Assembly (NCBI GenBank): GCA_900552075.1
Contig: URYL01000003.1
Location: forward strand, 124,001-188,000
From: an uncultured Bacteroides sp.
Lineage (GTDB): Bacteria > Bacteroidota > Bacteroidia > Bacteroidales > Bacteroidaceae
DNA: 64,000 bases
Reading direction: 5' to 3'
The notes beneath the pieces were generated by a model. It was given only the letters and a program-made list of their open reading frames with translations. It did no database searches and had not been told where the DNA came from. Positions 27,601 to 36,222 of this stretch are shown one piece after another; within the stretch, counting starts at the first letter, position 1; each line of letters begins with the position of its first letter. Both the position numbers and the translations under genes were made by a program.

Positions 27601-27710
27601 GGGTTTGAATAAGCAACTGAAGTGTTGCTAATAGCGAGCACCAGACTTAGTGCCATAGGAATAGAACAAAGGAAATGTTTATTCCTATGAAATTCATACA
27701 TGTTGTTCAT
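24690..27710 (-). CDS. SusC/RagA-family TonB-dependent transporter
   Basis: A complete 1,006-residue SusC. After an N-terminal signal (to about residue 33) comes a carboxypeptidase-regulatory-like domain (ISGRIVDSTGEPLIGVNILEKG..., about 52-130), the TonB-box region LDEVVVIGYG (about 127-136), the plug (ALQGRMSGVNVVSDGIPGG, LKDASSTAIYGSRGANGVVIITTK, to about 260) and a 22-strand barrel ending TFGLRMNF. No N-terminal secretin/STN domain is seen, so an anti-sigma/ECF switch through this protein is unlikely. SusD follows after 13 bp. A close-to-consensus promoter is at 27754-27784. Confidence 0.97.
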   Translation of the reverse strand: MNNMYEFHRNKHFLCSIPMALSLVLAISNTSVAYSNPISNRFEVVQNNHQISGRIVDSTGEPLIGVNILEKGTSNGTVTDLDGKFTLNVSPNSTLVISYIGYKEQEIKVNSQTSFNITLHEDTETLDEVVVIGYGAVKKADLAGSVSVMDNKAFRDQPITQASDALQGRMSGVNVVSDGIPGGSVKIRVRGTNSINKSNDPLYVVDGIVRESGLEGINPEDIQSMQVLKDASSTAIYGSRGANGVVIITTKSGVKGQSSITFDATVGVSNATRLPKMMDTKSYAQALVDYAGVNQVEIQDYLNGTNPGIDWTDVMFRTGVTQNYKLVLSKGKEDMQTYISANYMKNDGILEKSSYERYSAKANVKASIKKWLDVTLDVNASRGISKGIGGLEMSGYNPLWIAFNSSPTMTMKDENGNYNNDPYCTIQENAYGALAGGDNERRKDVLNGRIDLKFNIAKGLTFTSTNGLDYYNFTTYGFSPKATGIDHNNNSMSNANTQRMMLQTSNNLTYINTWNDKHNLTATVVWEATKSENRYMDITGQNIQVESVGWWNIQNASKRDASNSYSAWALLSGVGRVMYNFDNRYLLTGTFRADGSSRFSKNKWGYFPSIAAAWTVSNEKFMANVQDVISNLKIRASYGVIGNQDIDPYSTLGLLSTTSTYFGTNTGTTGYWANTLATPDIKWEKTKQFDFGIDLSFLHGKIDLSLDYFNKQTSDALLTTKVADYLGGSSYLINAGKVANQGIDITLTANLIDHKDFSWSTTINGTYLKNEVKKLTAQEPIIYGGSFQSIITDCTIIKEGEPIGTLFGYRWAGIDKDGYDTYYTANGDITRNPSTDDRVVLGKSTPDFTLGWNNSLRYKNWSLNAFFNAAFGVQRLNALRFSMNSMIGNSRMFTDADFLSQIGTTMPDPRVENNQYIGNSSKWVENADYFRCENITLAYDFPKSMTKFADLRLSFSVQNLFTITGYKGSNPASYSFSSDYGDRAAGIDTGTYPTPRTFTFGLRMNF

Positions 27711-27753
27711 AAATAGAAGAGTTAATTTAAAAGGTTAACATATCAACTGGCTA

Positions 27754-27784
27754 CAAATGTAATAATATAAATATTTGTGGCAAA
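27754..27784 (-). promoter_or_regulatory. Promoter of the second SusC/SusD operon
   Basis: On the minus strand TTTG (27781-27784), 19 bp and TACATTTG (27754-27761) fit the Bacteroides promoter. The -7 box ends 43 bp before the SusC ATG, leaving a short 5' leader. Confidence 0.7.
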
Positions 27785-27910
27785 ATTATATGAAGTTTTT
27801 TTGTGAGGATATGTAGATTGTATGAATTTATCGGCAGGTAGCGTCCTTTTAAAGAAATGTTTGAAGGAAAATAGCTGTTCGGCTTTGATTTTTTTATGTT
27901 TCCCATAAGC

Positions 27911-27974
27911 AAACCGTACGTTTCCCTATTGGAAACCGTATGTTTCCGCCACGGGAAACGTACGGTTTTGGGAC
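27911..27974. repeat. Three 22-bp units with CGTACG-type palindromes
   Basis: Three related palindromes, AAACCGTACGTTTCC, GGAAACCGTATGTTTCC and GGGAAACGTACGGTTTT, have CGTA(C/T)G cores centred at 27917.5, 27939.5 and 27961.5, exactly 22 bp apart. The third unit is inverted relative to the first, so the whole array is itself nearly an inverted repeat (AAACCGTACGTTTCCC at 27911 against GGGAAACGTACGGTTT at 27953). It lies midway between the two divergent transcription units of the second PUL. The period and design match the array at 7802-7873 although the sequence differs. Confidence 0.9.
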
Positions 27975-28125
27975 GGAAAATAAAAAGATGTCCTGTTACT
28001 TCCCCAAAAAGAATGGGACGGTTTATGAATATCTCGTTTGTGAGGATTGGTTTTATTTATTTGTTTGACTTGAACTTAATACCTTAATAGATATTTTTAA
28101 GACTTAAAAATCAGGAGTCAAGGGC

Positions 28126-28154
28126 TTGAATAAGAAGAAAAATACATATTTTTG
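28126..28154 (+). promoter_or_regulatory. Possible promoter of the GH20-GH2-sulfatase operon
   Basis: TTG (28126-28128), 18 bp and TATTTTTG (28147-28154) resemble the Bacteroides promoter with a slightly short spacer. It would leave a leader of roughly 100 bases before the GH20 ATG at 28260. No better candidate was seen closer to the gene. Confidence 0.45.
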
Positions 28155-28259
28155 TGTTTGAATTTAAATTCCTTAAATAAATAGTGTGGGAAAATCTCTG
28201 CATTTTTATTTGCTCTTAGTTTGAAGTACCTTAAATTTATAATGCTTTTAGATTGAATT

Positions 28260-30572
28260 ATGAATAGATTGTTTTTATGGTGTCTGCTGAGTTCCTTTAT
28301 TTTTGTCACAGACAATTTATTCGCACAACATCCAATGAATCTTGTTCCAGCTCCCGTGCAGGTGGAAGAGGGGAGTGGTTTCTTTCAGATTACGGAAGAG
28401 ACGGTTATTTCTGTGGAAAATGAGGAACAGGAAAGTCTTGCTTCTGATTTTGCTGATTTGTTTACGGTTTCAGCAGGATTTACTCCTCGCGTAGAGATTG
28501 GGGCTGCAAATGCGGCAATCTCATTGGTTACCGACCGGAATCTGAAGAAGGAGGCTTACCGGCTGAAGGTGACAAAGAGTGGTATACGGATAGATGCGTC
28601 TGAACCCAGTGGTTTCTTTTATGCTTTTCAGACGTTGAGGCTGTTGTTGCCTTCGGACATAGAAGGAACAGCTTTGGCGAATCAGGAATGGAAGGTACCA
28701 GCTGTCAATATGAAGGATGAACCGCGTTTTGGTTATCGGAGCATGATGCTGGATGTGGCACGGTGTTTTATTCCGAAAGAGGAGGTCTTGCGTATTGTGG
28801 ACTGTATGGCAATGTTGAAGCTGAATACGTTGCATCTGCATTTGTCGGATGATACGGGGTGGAGATTGGAAATCAAGAAATATCCCCGGCTGACGCAGGT
28901 TGGTGCGTGGAGAGTGGACAGGGGAAACTTGCCGTTTTATGCCCGTTTGAATCAGCAAGAGGGAGAAAAGGCCACATTGGGTGGATTTTATACGCAGGAC
29001 GATATGGCGGAGATTGTGGCGTATGCCATGGACCGTCGGATTACGGTAATTCCGGAAATTGATGTGCCGGCCCATTCGTGTGCGGCACTGGCTGCTTATC
29101 CGGAGCTGGCGTGTCCAGTGGTGAAAGATAAGATTACGGTTCTGCCCGGATTGGGAGGGCGTAATCCGGAGATGATTTATTGTGCCGGGAATGAAAAGGT
29201 CTTTACGTTCTTGCAGGATGTGATTGATGAGTTGTTGCAGATATTTCCTTCTCCTTATATTAATATGGGAGGAGATGAGGCAACCAAAACTTATTGGCAA
29301 GGATGTCCGTTGTGTCAAAAGAGAATGCAGGAAGAACACTTGAAAGAAGTGGAGGATTTGCAAGGATATTTTATGGGACGATTGAATGATTATATCCGAA
29401 GCAAAGGACGTATTCTGATGGGTTGGGACGAACTGACCAACAGCCAGTTGCCTGAAGGAGCTGTCATTTTAGGTTGGCAGGGACTCGGTAATGCGGCATT
29501 GAAGGCAGCGGATAAAGGGCTTGACTTCGTGATGACGCCGGCTCGTATACTTTATTTAATTCGCTATCAGGGGCCTCAGTGGTTTGAACCGCTGACTTAT
29601 TTCGGAAATAATACGATGCGGGGAATATATGATTATGAACCTGTGCAGACTGACTGGAAACTGGAGTATGAAAAACATTTACTGGGGGTTCAAGCTTCCA
29701 TGTGGACGGAGTTTTGTTCTACTGCTGAGGATGTGACTTATATGATATTCCCTCGTCTGGCAGCATTGGCTGAGGTGGCATGGTCACCCAAGGGATCCAA
29801 AAACTGGGAGCACTTCCAGATGGGACTGGATAATTACCTGGCGCATTTGGAAAAGAAAGGAGTGGTTTATGCTAAGTCGATGTTTAATATTCAGCATACG
29901 GTGATGCCTGAGAACGGAAAACTGCGGGTAAAATTGGAATGTGAGCGTACGGATGTGAAAATACGCTATACGCTTGATGGAAAGGAACCAGACATGTATT
30001 CTCCTGTATATACGGAACCGTTAAGCTTGGAAAAGGGGACTACTTTGCGATGTGCCTCGTTTCGGGAAAGTATGAGGGCCGGAGAAATTCTGATACTGTC
30101 GTTGTCGGGCAATAAGGCAACGGGAAAACCTGTATTGGGTGAGAACCCAGGAGTTTTCTTGTTGACGAATGGCGTACGGGGAAGTCTGCGTCAGTCTGAT
30201 TTTGAGTGGTGTACGTGGGATAACCTTTCGTCGGCCACTTTTACGGTAGACTTGCAAAAGGTGGAGCCTGTGCAGAAGGTAGTATTGGGGTGTCTGACGA
30301 ATTATGGGATGGCAGTGCATAAGCCTAAATATCTGAAGGTGGAAATATCGGAAGATAATCACCGCTTTACCCAAGTAGGACAACGTGATTTCTCGGAAGA
30401 GGATATCTTCAGAAACGGGAACTATGTGGAGGATGTGACTTTTACTTTCGATAAGCGGAAGGCCCGCTACGTGCGGGTGACGGCAAAGGGATTGGGGGCC
30501 TGTCCTTCCTATCATTATATGCGGCCCGGACAGCCGGCACGTTATTATTTTGACGAAATACAAGTAGAATGA
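28260..30572 (+). CDS. GH20 beta-N-acetylhexosaminidase with C-terminal accessory domains
   Basis: A 770-residue exo-hexosaminidase that removes terminal beta-GlcNAc or beta-GalNAc by substrate-assisted catalysis. The signal peptide ends near NLFA/QHP. An N-terminal GH20b domain (about 25-150) precedes the TIM barrel (about 155-510) with the catalytic Asp339-Glu340 pair in NMGGDEA. A chitobiase-type Fn3-like domain (VKIRYTLDGKEPDMYSPVYTEPL, about 555-610) and a discoidin-like sandwich with a Tyr/Pro-rich end (about 640-770) follow. It is the first gene of a rightward operon; its stop overlaps an upstream ATG of the next gene. Cleavage of mucin or N-glycan GlcNAc is likely. Confidence 0.95.
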   Translation: MNRLFLWCLLSSFIFVTDNLFAQHPMNLVPAPVQVEEGSGFFQITEETVISVENEEQESLASDFADLFTVSAGFTPRVEIGAANAAISLVTDRNLKKEAYRLKVTKSGIRIDASEPSGFFYAFQTLRLLLPSDIEGTALANQEWKVPAVNMKDEPRFGYRSMMLDVARCFIPKEEVLRIVDCMAMLKLNTLHLHLSDDTGWRLEIKKYPRLTQVGAWRVDRGNLPFYARLNQQEGEKATLGGFYTQDDMAEIVAYAMDRRITVIPEIDVPAHSCAALAAYPELACPVVKDKITVLPGLGGRNPEMIYCAGNEKVFTFLQDVIDELLQIFPSPYINMGGDEATKTYWQGCPLCQKRMQEEHLKEVEDLQGYFMGRLNDYIRSKGRILMGWDELTNSQLPEGAVILGWQGLGNAALKAADKGLDFVMTPARILYLIRYQGPQWFEPLTYFGNNTMRGIYDYEPVQTDWKLEYEKHLLGVQASMWTEFCSTAEDVTYMIFPRLAALAEVAWSPKGSKNWEHFQMGLDNYLAHLEKKGVVYAKSMFNIQHTVMPENGKLRVKLECERTDVKIRYTLDGKEPDMYSPVYTEPLSLEKGTTLRCASFRESMRAGEILILSLSGNKATGKPVLGENPGVFLLTNGVRGSLRQSDFEWCTWDNLSSATFTVDLQKVEPVQKVVLGCLTNYGMAVHKPKYLKVEISEDNHRFTQVGQRDFSEEDIFRNGNYVEDVTFTFDKRKARYVRVTAKGLGACPSYHYMRPGQPARYYFDEIQVE

Positions 30573-30598
30573 TAATTATAAATTTTAAATTTGATAGA

Positions 30599-32596
30599 AT
30601 GAAACATCTGATTGTATGTAGTGTGATGTGGCTGTGTGGATGGATGGTGGCTATGGCCCAAAGTGTTCCACAGGTGATTCCTGCGTTGCAGCAGTGGAAA
30701 CCGGCTAAAGGTAAACTGGTGTTGCCGGAATCGGGCAAGGTAATCGTTTCTTCGGACGAGGAAGAAGCGTTAAGGCAAAGTGCCGAAATATTGGTACAGG
30801 ACCTCAAGGAAATGTTCGGTTGGGATTACCGTGTGGTTACTGGTAAGAAGGAAAAGGGAGCGGTGTTCCTGACCTTGGGTAAACCGGATGAGACTTTGGG
30901 TGACGAAGGCTATCGAATGGATATCCGGAATGAGGTGACGATTGAAGCTCCGACTTCAAAGGGGGTGTTCTGGGGAACACGCACCTTGTTGCAGATGATT
31001 CACAATCAGTCGGAAGGGCTGATGAAGGGCCGTGCTACGGACTTTCCCTTGTATCCCAACCGGGGATTCATGATTGACGTGGCCCGCAAGTTCTTTACGA
31101 TGGACTATTTGCGAGATTATGTGAAGATTCTTTCGTTCTATAAATTAGATGAACTGCAAGTTCACTTGAATGACAACGGGTTTGTGGAGTTCTTTGGGAA
31201 TGACTGGAACAAGACGTATGCGGCTTTCCGTCTGGAAAGTGAGCGCTATCCAGGACTGACGGCAAAGGACGGATCTTATACCAAGGCGGAATTCCGGGAT
31301 TTCCAGAAAATGGCGGCTACGTACGGAGTCAATGTGATTCCGGAGATTGATGTGCCGGCCCATTCTTTGGCTTTCACCCATTATAATCCCCGGTTGGCGG
31401 CGGATAATAAGGTATACGGAATGGACCATCTGGATTTGTATAAACAGGAAGTCTATGATTTTGTAGATTCTCTTTTCGATGAGTATTTGTCGGGAGAAGA
31501 CCCGGTGTTTGTGGGGCCGGAAGTGCATATCGGAACGGATGAATATAATCAGAAAGAAGCAGAGCAGTTCCGTCATTTTACGAATCATTATATGGATTTT
31601 GTATCCAAGTATGGCAAGACTCCTCGTTTGTGGGGAAGTCTGAACGTGATGAAAGGAGAAACGCCTGTTGATTTGAAAGGGAAAGTGGTAAGTGCCTGGA
31701 ATTATAATTGGATGGATGTGAATACCTGTCTGGAGGCGGGTGCAAAGGTAGTGAATCTTTGCGACGCACTGTTGTATTTGGTGCCGGGAGTGAACTACTA
31801 TCATGATTTTCTGAACTGTCAGTGGCTGTACGAAAACTGGTGGCCGGAAATGATGCGGAAGGATGAACCGAAGGTGGAAAAGCGTCATCCCAACTTCTTG
31901 GGTGCCATGCTGGCCGTGTGGAACGACCGTGTGGGTAATGGCATCAGTGAGCAGGATGTGCATGCGCGTACTTTCCCAGCTTTACAGGTGGTTTGTGAAA
32001 AGACGTGGAAGGGGGAAAATGCAGCGAAGGTACCGTATGCCCAGTTTAAAGCCCTTTGCGAGTCTACTCCCGAGGCACCGGGTGTGAATTTGCTGGCGAA
32101 GGTGGCCCAACGTACCAGTTTGACGGAGACAGACAAAGAAGTGGTGCTTTCGGGAACGGATACGCTTACCACCTCGGTCGATGAAATCGGCTATCCTTAT
32201 GCGGTAGAATTTGAGATTTGTCCAGACTCCGTTCCGAATGTAGATGCCATTCTCTTCAAAGGGCCTCATTCCGAATTTGTAGCCAACTGGCAGAGTACGG
32301 GCAAGTTTGCGTTCCGTCGGGATGGATATGAGTTTGTGTTTCATGCCTACCGTTTGCCTGCCGGCAAGTGGACAAAAGTGCGGGTAGAGGGGGACACAAA
32401 AGGTACCTCTTTATTCGTGGACGGACAGCTTCAGGAAAGGCTGGAGGGGCGTGTAAAAGAAGTGTATAATGAGAAATGGCAGCGGAAAGACCGTTTTTGG
32501 TATAAGGAAACTTTGATATTCCCCTTGAAGCAATTGGGAGATGTCCACATGGGATTTAAGGGAAAAGTGAAAAACTTAGTATGTATTCCACTCTAA
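30599..32596 (+). CDS. GH20-family hexosaminidase, divergent
   Basis: A 665-residue second GH20. The ATG at 30599 is chosen because it begins a clear signal peptide (MKHLIVCSVMWLCGWMVAMA/Q); the ATG at 30569, which overlaps the previous stop as ATGA, would add ten residues in front of it. A GH20b-like N-domain (about 25-145) and catalytic barrel (about 150-480) carry the Asp314-Glu315 pair in HIGTDEY, where the first enzyme has NMGGDEA. A C-terminal LamG/concanavalin-like domain (about 510-665) may bind glycan. The changed active-site loop suggests a different linkage or substituent, for example sulfated or internal GlcNAc. GH20 assignment is firm; specificity is not. Confidence 0.92.
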   Translation: MKHLIVCSVMWLCGWMVAMAQSVPQVIPALQQWKPAKGKLVLPESGKVIVSSDEEEALRQSAEILVQDLKEMFGWDYRVVTGKKEKGAVFLTLGKPDETLGDEGYRMDIRNEVTIEAPTSKGVFWGTRTLLQMIHNQSEGLMKGRATDFPLYPNRGFMIDVARKFFTMDYLRDYVKILSFYKLDELQVHLNDNGFVEFFGNDWNKTYAAFRLESERYPGLTAKDGSYTKAEFRDFQKMAATYGVNVIPEIDVPAHSLAFTHYNPRLAADNKVYGMDHLDLYKQEVYDFVDSLFDEYLSGEDPVFVGPEVHIGTDEYNQKEAEQFRHFTNHYMDFVSKYGKTPRLWGSLNVMKGETPVDLKGKVVSAWNYNWMDVNTCLEAGAKVVNLCDALLYLVPGVNYYHDFLNCQWLYENWWPEMMRKDEPKVEKRHPNFLGAMLAVWNDRVGNGISEQDVHARTFPALQVVCEKTWKGENAAKVPYAQFKALCESTPEAPGVNLLAKVAQRTSLTETDKEVVLSGTDTLTTSVDEIGYPYAVEFEICPDSVPNVDAILFKGPHSEFVANWQSTGKFAFRRDGYEFVFHAYRLPAGKWTKVRVEGDTKGTSLFVDGQLQERLEGRVKEVYNEKWQRKDRFWYKETLIFPLKQLGDVHMGFKGKVKNLVCIPL

Positions 32597-32611
32597 AAAT
32601 AGTATGATTCT

Positions 32612-35600
32612 ATGGTGAAATTTTATCATTTTTTGCTCATTGTAGGACTGTTGGTTGGAGCTACAATGAACGTATGTGCACAAAGCAGATACGATAAGAA
32701 CAAGTTGTATCAGGTATCGCCCTCCGGCGCTTTGAACAAAGCGTTGGGGTATGAGGCGGGCGCTTCGTCTGTCACATTGAAATCTTTGAGTCAGACCGAT
32801 CAAGGGCAGCAATGGAACATTGAGGAGTTGTCGGGAAGTTTCCGGTTGGTAAACGTGTTTGACAATAAGGCTTTGCGTGCGGATGTAGACCACAAGGTGC
32901 TGGCTGTAGCAGAAGTCAATGGTAGTGATGAGGCCCAATTGTGGACTCTGCTGGAAGCTGGTAAGTTTGTACGTCTGGTACCGGCTAATACTCCTTCGTT
33001 GATGTTGGTGTGCCAAAATGGACGTTTGACATTGGCCGACCGGAAAAAGGTGGAGAAGACGGAGACTTCGTTGTTCCTGGTACAAGTGAGCCGTATGGTG
33101 ATGCCGGAAGGTACGGGGATGGCGGCCCGCGAAAAGGTATATTGGGAGGATGAAACACGTTTTGAAGAAAATAAAGAAGTTGGTCATGCATCGTATATGC
33201 CGTATCCTTCTGAAAAGGATATGTTGAGTGACAAGGCTTTTTATGATCGTCCTTGGGAAGAGGTACATAATCCGGCTTATATGCTGTTGAACGGCACATG
33301 GGCTTTCCATTGGGTGTCTGAACCTTCTCAGCGTCCGCTGGATTTCTACAAAGAAGATTTTGATGTTTCCGGCTGGGACCGCATTCCGGTGCCGTCTAAC
33401 TGGGAAATGCAGGGGTATGACCATCCGATTTATGCGAATGTAGAATATCCGCATGCCAATACGCCGCCTTATATTCAGGCTCGTAAAGGATTCAATGACG
33501 GGGGAAAGAATTACGGTATCAATCCGGTGGGTTCGTATGTACGTACCTTTAACTTGCCGGAAGGATGGAACGGAAAACGTACATTTATCCATTTTGGAGG
33601 TATTTACAGTGCGGCGTTTGTTTATTTGAACGGGAAATATGTAGGTTACTCACAGGGTTCCAACAATGTGGCAGAATTTGATTTGACCCAGTATTTGAAA
33701 GCAGGTGAGAACCGGCTGGCGGTACAAGTGTTTCGCTGGTGTGATGGTTCGTATCTGGAATGTCAGGATATGTTCCGCATGAGTGGTATTTTCCGGGATG
33801 TGTATCTGTATAATGTACCGAAGGTAAGTGTACGCGACCATTATATCACTTGTTTGTTGGATAAAGAGAAAAACTACGAAAGTGGTACCATGAACGTGAA
33901 ACTGTCGTTGGACAACCGTGACAAGTTGAAGGGAACCAAGAACCTGCTGGTTCGCCTGCTGGATCCGGAAGGTCGTAAGGTGGCCGAATCGGAGGTGGCT
34001 GTGAAATATGCTCCTTCTTCTCCGGTGAGTGTGGCCAATGTGTCGTTCGATTTGTCGGGCTTGTCCTTGTGGACGGCAGAAACTCCTTCGTTATATACGG
34101 TACAGGTGATACAGCGTCAGGGCGGCAAAGACGAAATGGCGTTTTCTACGAAATATGGTTTCCGAAACATTGAAGTGAAAGGTTCCTTGTTGTACCTGAA
34201 CGGGAAACGGGTGTTTTTCAAGGGAACGAACCGTCACGATACGCATCCGATGTATGGACGGGCGGTGACTACCGAATCGATGCTGTGGGATGTGCTGACC
34301 ATGAAGCGGAACAATATCAATACCATCCGTACGTCGCATTATCCGAATGCGGCCAAGATGTATGCCATGTTCGACTATTATGGCTTGTACACCATGGATG
34401 AAGCTGACTTGGAAGATCATGCCAACCAGTCCATCAGTGACATGGCATCGTGGATACCGGCGTTTGTAGACCGTATTGACCGGATGGTGCTGCGTGACCG
34501 CAATCATCCGAGCGTCATTTTCTGGAGTCTGGGTAATGAGGCCGGAGGCGGTGAGAATTTCCGTGACTGTTATGCAGCTGCTAAGAAGCTGGATAGTCGT
34601 CCGGTACATTATGAAGGTACACGTGACGGAAAATCATACGGAGGTAACCGTTTCAGCGACTTCTATTCCAAGATGTATCCTAGCATGGACTGGATGGATG
34701 AGCATGTGAGTGCTTTCGAAAAGCCTCTCTTTGTCTGTGAATATGCACACGCCATGGGAAATGCCATTGGTAACTTGAAAGAATATTGGGAAAGCATTGA
34801 AGGTAGTAAGTCTACGATTGGTGGAGCTATCTGGGACTGGATTGACCAGGCGATTTACGACCCTCATGAAATGAAGAAAGGAATTTATCGTCTGCATACA
34901 GGCTATGACTATCCGGGTCCGCACCAAGGAAACTTCTGTTCCAACGGTATTGTTCCGGCTACACGGGAAGAGTCTCCTAAATTAAAGGAAGTGAAAGCGA
35001 TTTATCAGTATGTAGGTTTCAAAGATTTGGGCATGGATGCGGCGCATAATGTGGTCAATATTCAGGTGACCAATAAATATGCATTTCTGCCGTTGAACGG
35101 ATTCGACCTGAAATGGGAGACCATAAAGAATGGAGAGATTGTGGGAGCCGATAGTTTGAAACTGGATGCAGTGCTTCCGGGCGATTCTGTGGCTCTCAGT
35201 CTGAAACTGGCAGGGGTGAATTTGGCAAGCGCCCAGAAGAACGGCGACGAAATAATGGTGAATTTGCATGTACGGATGTTGGCTCCTGCTGTATGGGCAG
35301 AAGCAGGCCACGAAGTGGCTTTCCGTCAGTTTGAACTGACCGAACGGGCCGCATTGCCGGAACTGGCTACAAAGAAAAAGAAAAACAACTGGGACATTCG
35401 GGAAGATGAGAAGCAGATTTCAGTTTCGAATGCAAAGGTACGTGCCGTATTCGACAAGGCTACGGGTCAGTTGACTCAGTTGTCTATGGGCGGTAAGGAT
35501 ATCATCAGTCAAAAGGGCGGTTTCTTGTACGACAATCATCGCTGGATTGAAAATGATTTGTTCAAGGAAGTGGCCAATGGACTGGATGCGGCCGGTACAT

Positions 35601-36196
35601 GCGAAGTAACGACAGAAAAAGGAAAGGTACTGGTTCGTACTTCCCGGGGTGGCTCTTTATGCGCGACCAACATTGTGTACACTTTCACTCCAGACGGTGT
35701 GTTGGATATGGATGTACGCTTCTCTCCGCAGACTGCCAATTTGCGCCGTTGCGGACTGGTATGCTTGTTGGACTCTACTTTGACGCAAGTAAATTATTAC
35801 GCACATGGTCCTTGGGAAAATTATGTGGACCGGAAAGACGCTTGCCCGGTGGGGCGCTACTCAACAACAGTAGACGAAATGGGTGGTAAGTATGTCAAAC
35901 CGCAGTCTATGGGCAATCGGGAGGGTTTGCGCAGTCTGGATTTGATGGATGCGTCCGGTAAGGGGATCCGTATCCAGACAGAGGGCAATGTATCCTTCTC
36001 CGCGTTGCGTTACACCGATGCAGACTTGATGAATGCCAAGCATACATGGGAACTGGAGAAACGTCCTTACGTGGTGTTACATCTAGATGCTGCACTTCGA
36101 GGATTAGGTAACGCAAGTTGTGGTCCGGAAACCATGTTGAAATACCAGATACCGCAGAAGCCGATGAGTTACAAACTCCGTATTTCCGCTTTATAA
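32612..36196 (+). CDS. GH2 beta-galactosidase (LacZ type) with N-terminal beta-trefoil-like domain
   Basis: A 1,194-residue periplasmic or surface exo-galactosidase. A signal peptide (to about CA/Q24) is followed by a 140-residue domain with QxW-type pattern (QGQQWNIEELSGSFRLVNVFDNKAL, DEAQLWTLLEAGKFVRLVPA) resembling a ricin/CBM13 beta-trefoil. The LacZ core then starts near 215 (PWEEVHNPAYMLLNGTWAFHW), with acid/base Glu643 (WSLGNEAGG) and nucleophile Glu710 (VCEYAHAMGN), and ends with the LacZ small-chain domain (about 920-1190). Usual LacZ length is about 1,030, so the extra is the N-terminal domain. Located 15 bp after a GH20 gene, it likely exposes GlcNAc by removing beta-galactose. Confidence 0.93.
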   Translation: MVKFYHFLLIVGLLVGATMNVCAQSRYDKNKLYQVSPSGALNKALGYEAGASSVTLKSLSQTDQGQQWNIEELSGSFRLVNVFDNKALRADVDHKVLAVAEVNGSDEAQLWTLLEAGKFVRLVPANTPSLMLVCQNGRLTLADRKKVEKTETSLFLVQVSRMVMPEGTGMAAREKVYWEDETRFEENKEVGHASYMPYPSEKDMLSDKAFYDRPWEEVHNPAYMLLNGTWAFHWVSEPSQRPLDFYKEDFDVSGWDRIPVPSNWEMQGYDHPIYANVEYPHANTPPYIQARKGFNDGGKNYGINPVGSYVRTFNLPEGWNGKRTFIHFGGIYSAAFVYLNGKYVGYSQGSNNVAEFDLTQYLKAGENRLAVQVFRWCDGSYLECQDMFRMSGIFRDVYLYNVPKVSVRDHYITCLLDKEKNYESGTMNVKLSLDNRDKLKGTKNLLVRLLDPEGRKVAESEVAVKYAPSSPVSVANVSFDLSGLSLWTAETPSLYTVQVIQRQGGKDEMAFSTKYGFRNIEVKGSLLYLNGKRVFFKGTNRHDTHPMYGRAVTTESMLWDVLTMKRNNINTIRTSHYPNAAKMYAMFDYYGLYTMDEADLEDHANQSISDMASWIPAFVDRIDRMVLRDRNHPSVIFWSLGNEAGGGENFRDCYAAAKKLDSRPVHYEGTRDGKSYGGNRFSDFYSKMYPSMDWMDEHVSAFEKPLFVCEYAHAMGNAIGNLKEYWESIEGSKSTIGGAIWDWIDQAIYDPHEMKKGIYRLHTGYDYPGPHQGNFCSNGIVPATREESPKLKEVKAIYQYVGFKDLGMDAAHNVVNIQVTNKYAFLPLNGFDLKWETIKNGEIVGADSLKLDAVLPGDSVALSLKLAGVNLASAQKNGDEIMVNLHVRMLAPAVWAEAGHEVAFRQFELTERAALPELATKKKKNNWDIREDEKQISVSNAKVRAVFDKATGQLTQLSMGGKDIISQKGGFLYDNHRWIENDLFKEVANGLDAAGTCEVTTEKGKVLVRTSRGGSLCATNIVYTFTPDGVLDMDVRFSPQTANLRRCGLVCLLDSTLTQVNYYAHGPWENYVDRKDACPVGRYSTTVDEMGGKYVKPQSMGNREGLRSLDLMDASGKGIRIQTEGNVSFSALRYTDADLMNAKHTWELEKRPYVVLHLDAALRGLGNASCGPETMLKYQIPQKPMSYKLRISAL

Positions 36197-36222
36197 ATTA
36201 GAATAACCTAAAAAAACAAATT

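Larger units (their letters stand above)
27711..28259. other. 549-bp divergent intergenic region of the second PUL
   Basis: This is the only stretch over 300 bp without a gene. It contains the SusC promoter (27754-27784, leftward), a three-unit 22-bp palindromic array (27911-27974), a possible rightward promoter for the GH20 genes (28126-28154) and otherwise AT-rich DNA with no credible coding frame. The regulator-binding site for this PUL should lie here, because both halves of the locus start from it. No regulator gene is beside it. Confidence 0.8.

Noticed and set aside
27911..27974. Invertible promoter (phase switch)
   Set aside because: The inverted arms enclose only 26 bp with no promoter inside, and no site-specific recombinase gene is nearby.
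32576..33592. 338-codon open frame antisense to the GH2 gene start
   Set aside because: It is antisense to the signal peptide and beta-trefoil region and has no known domain.
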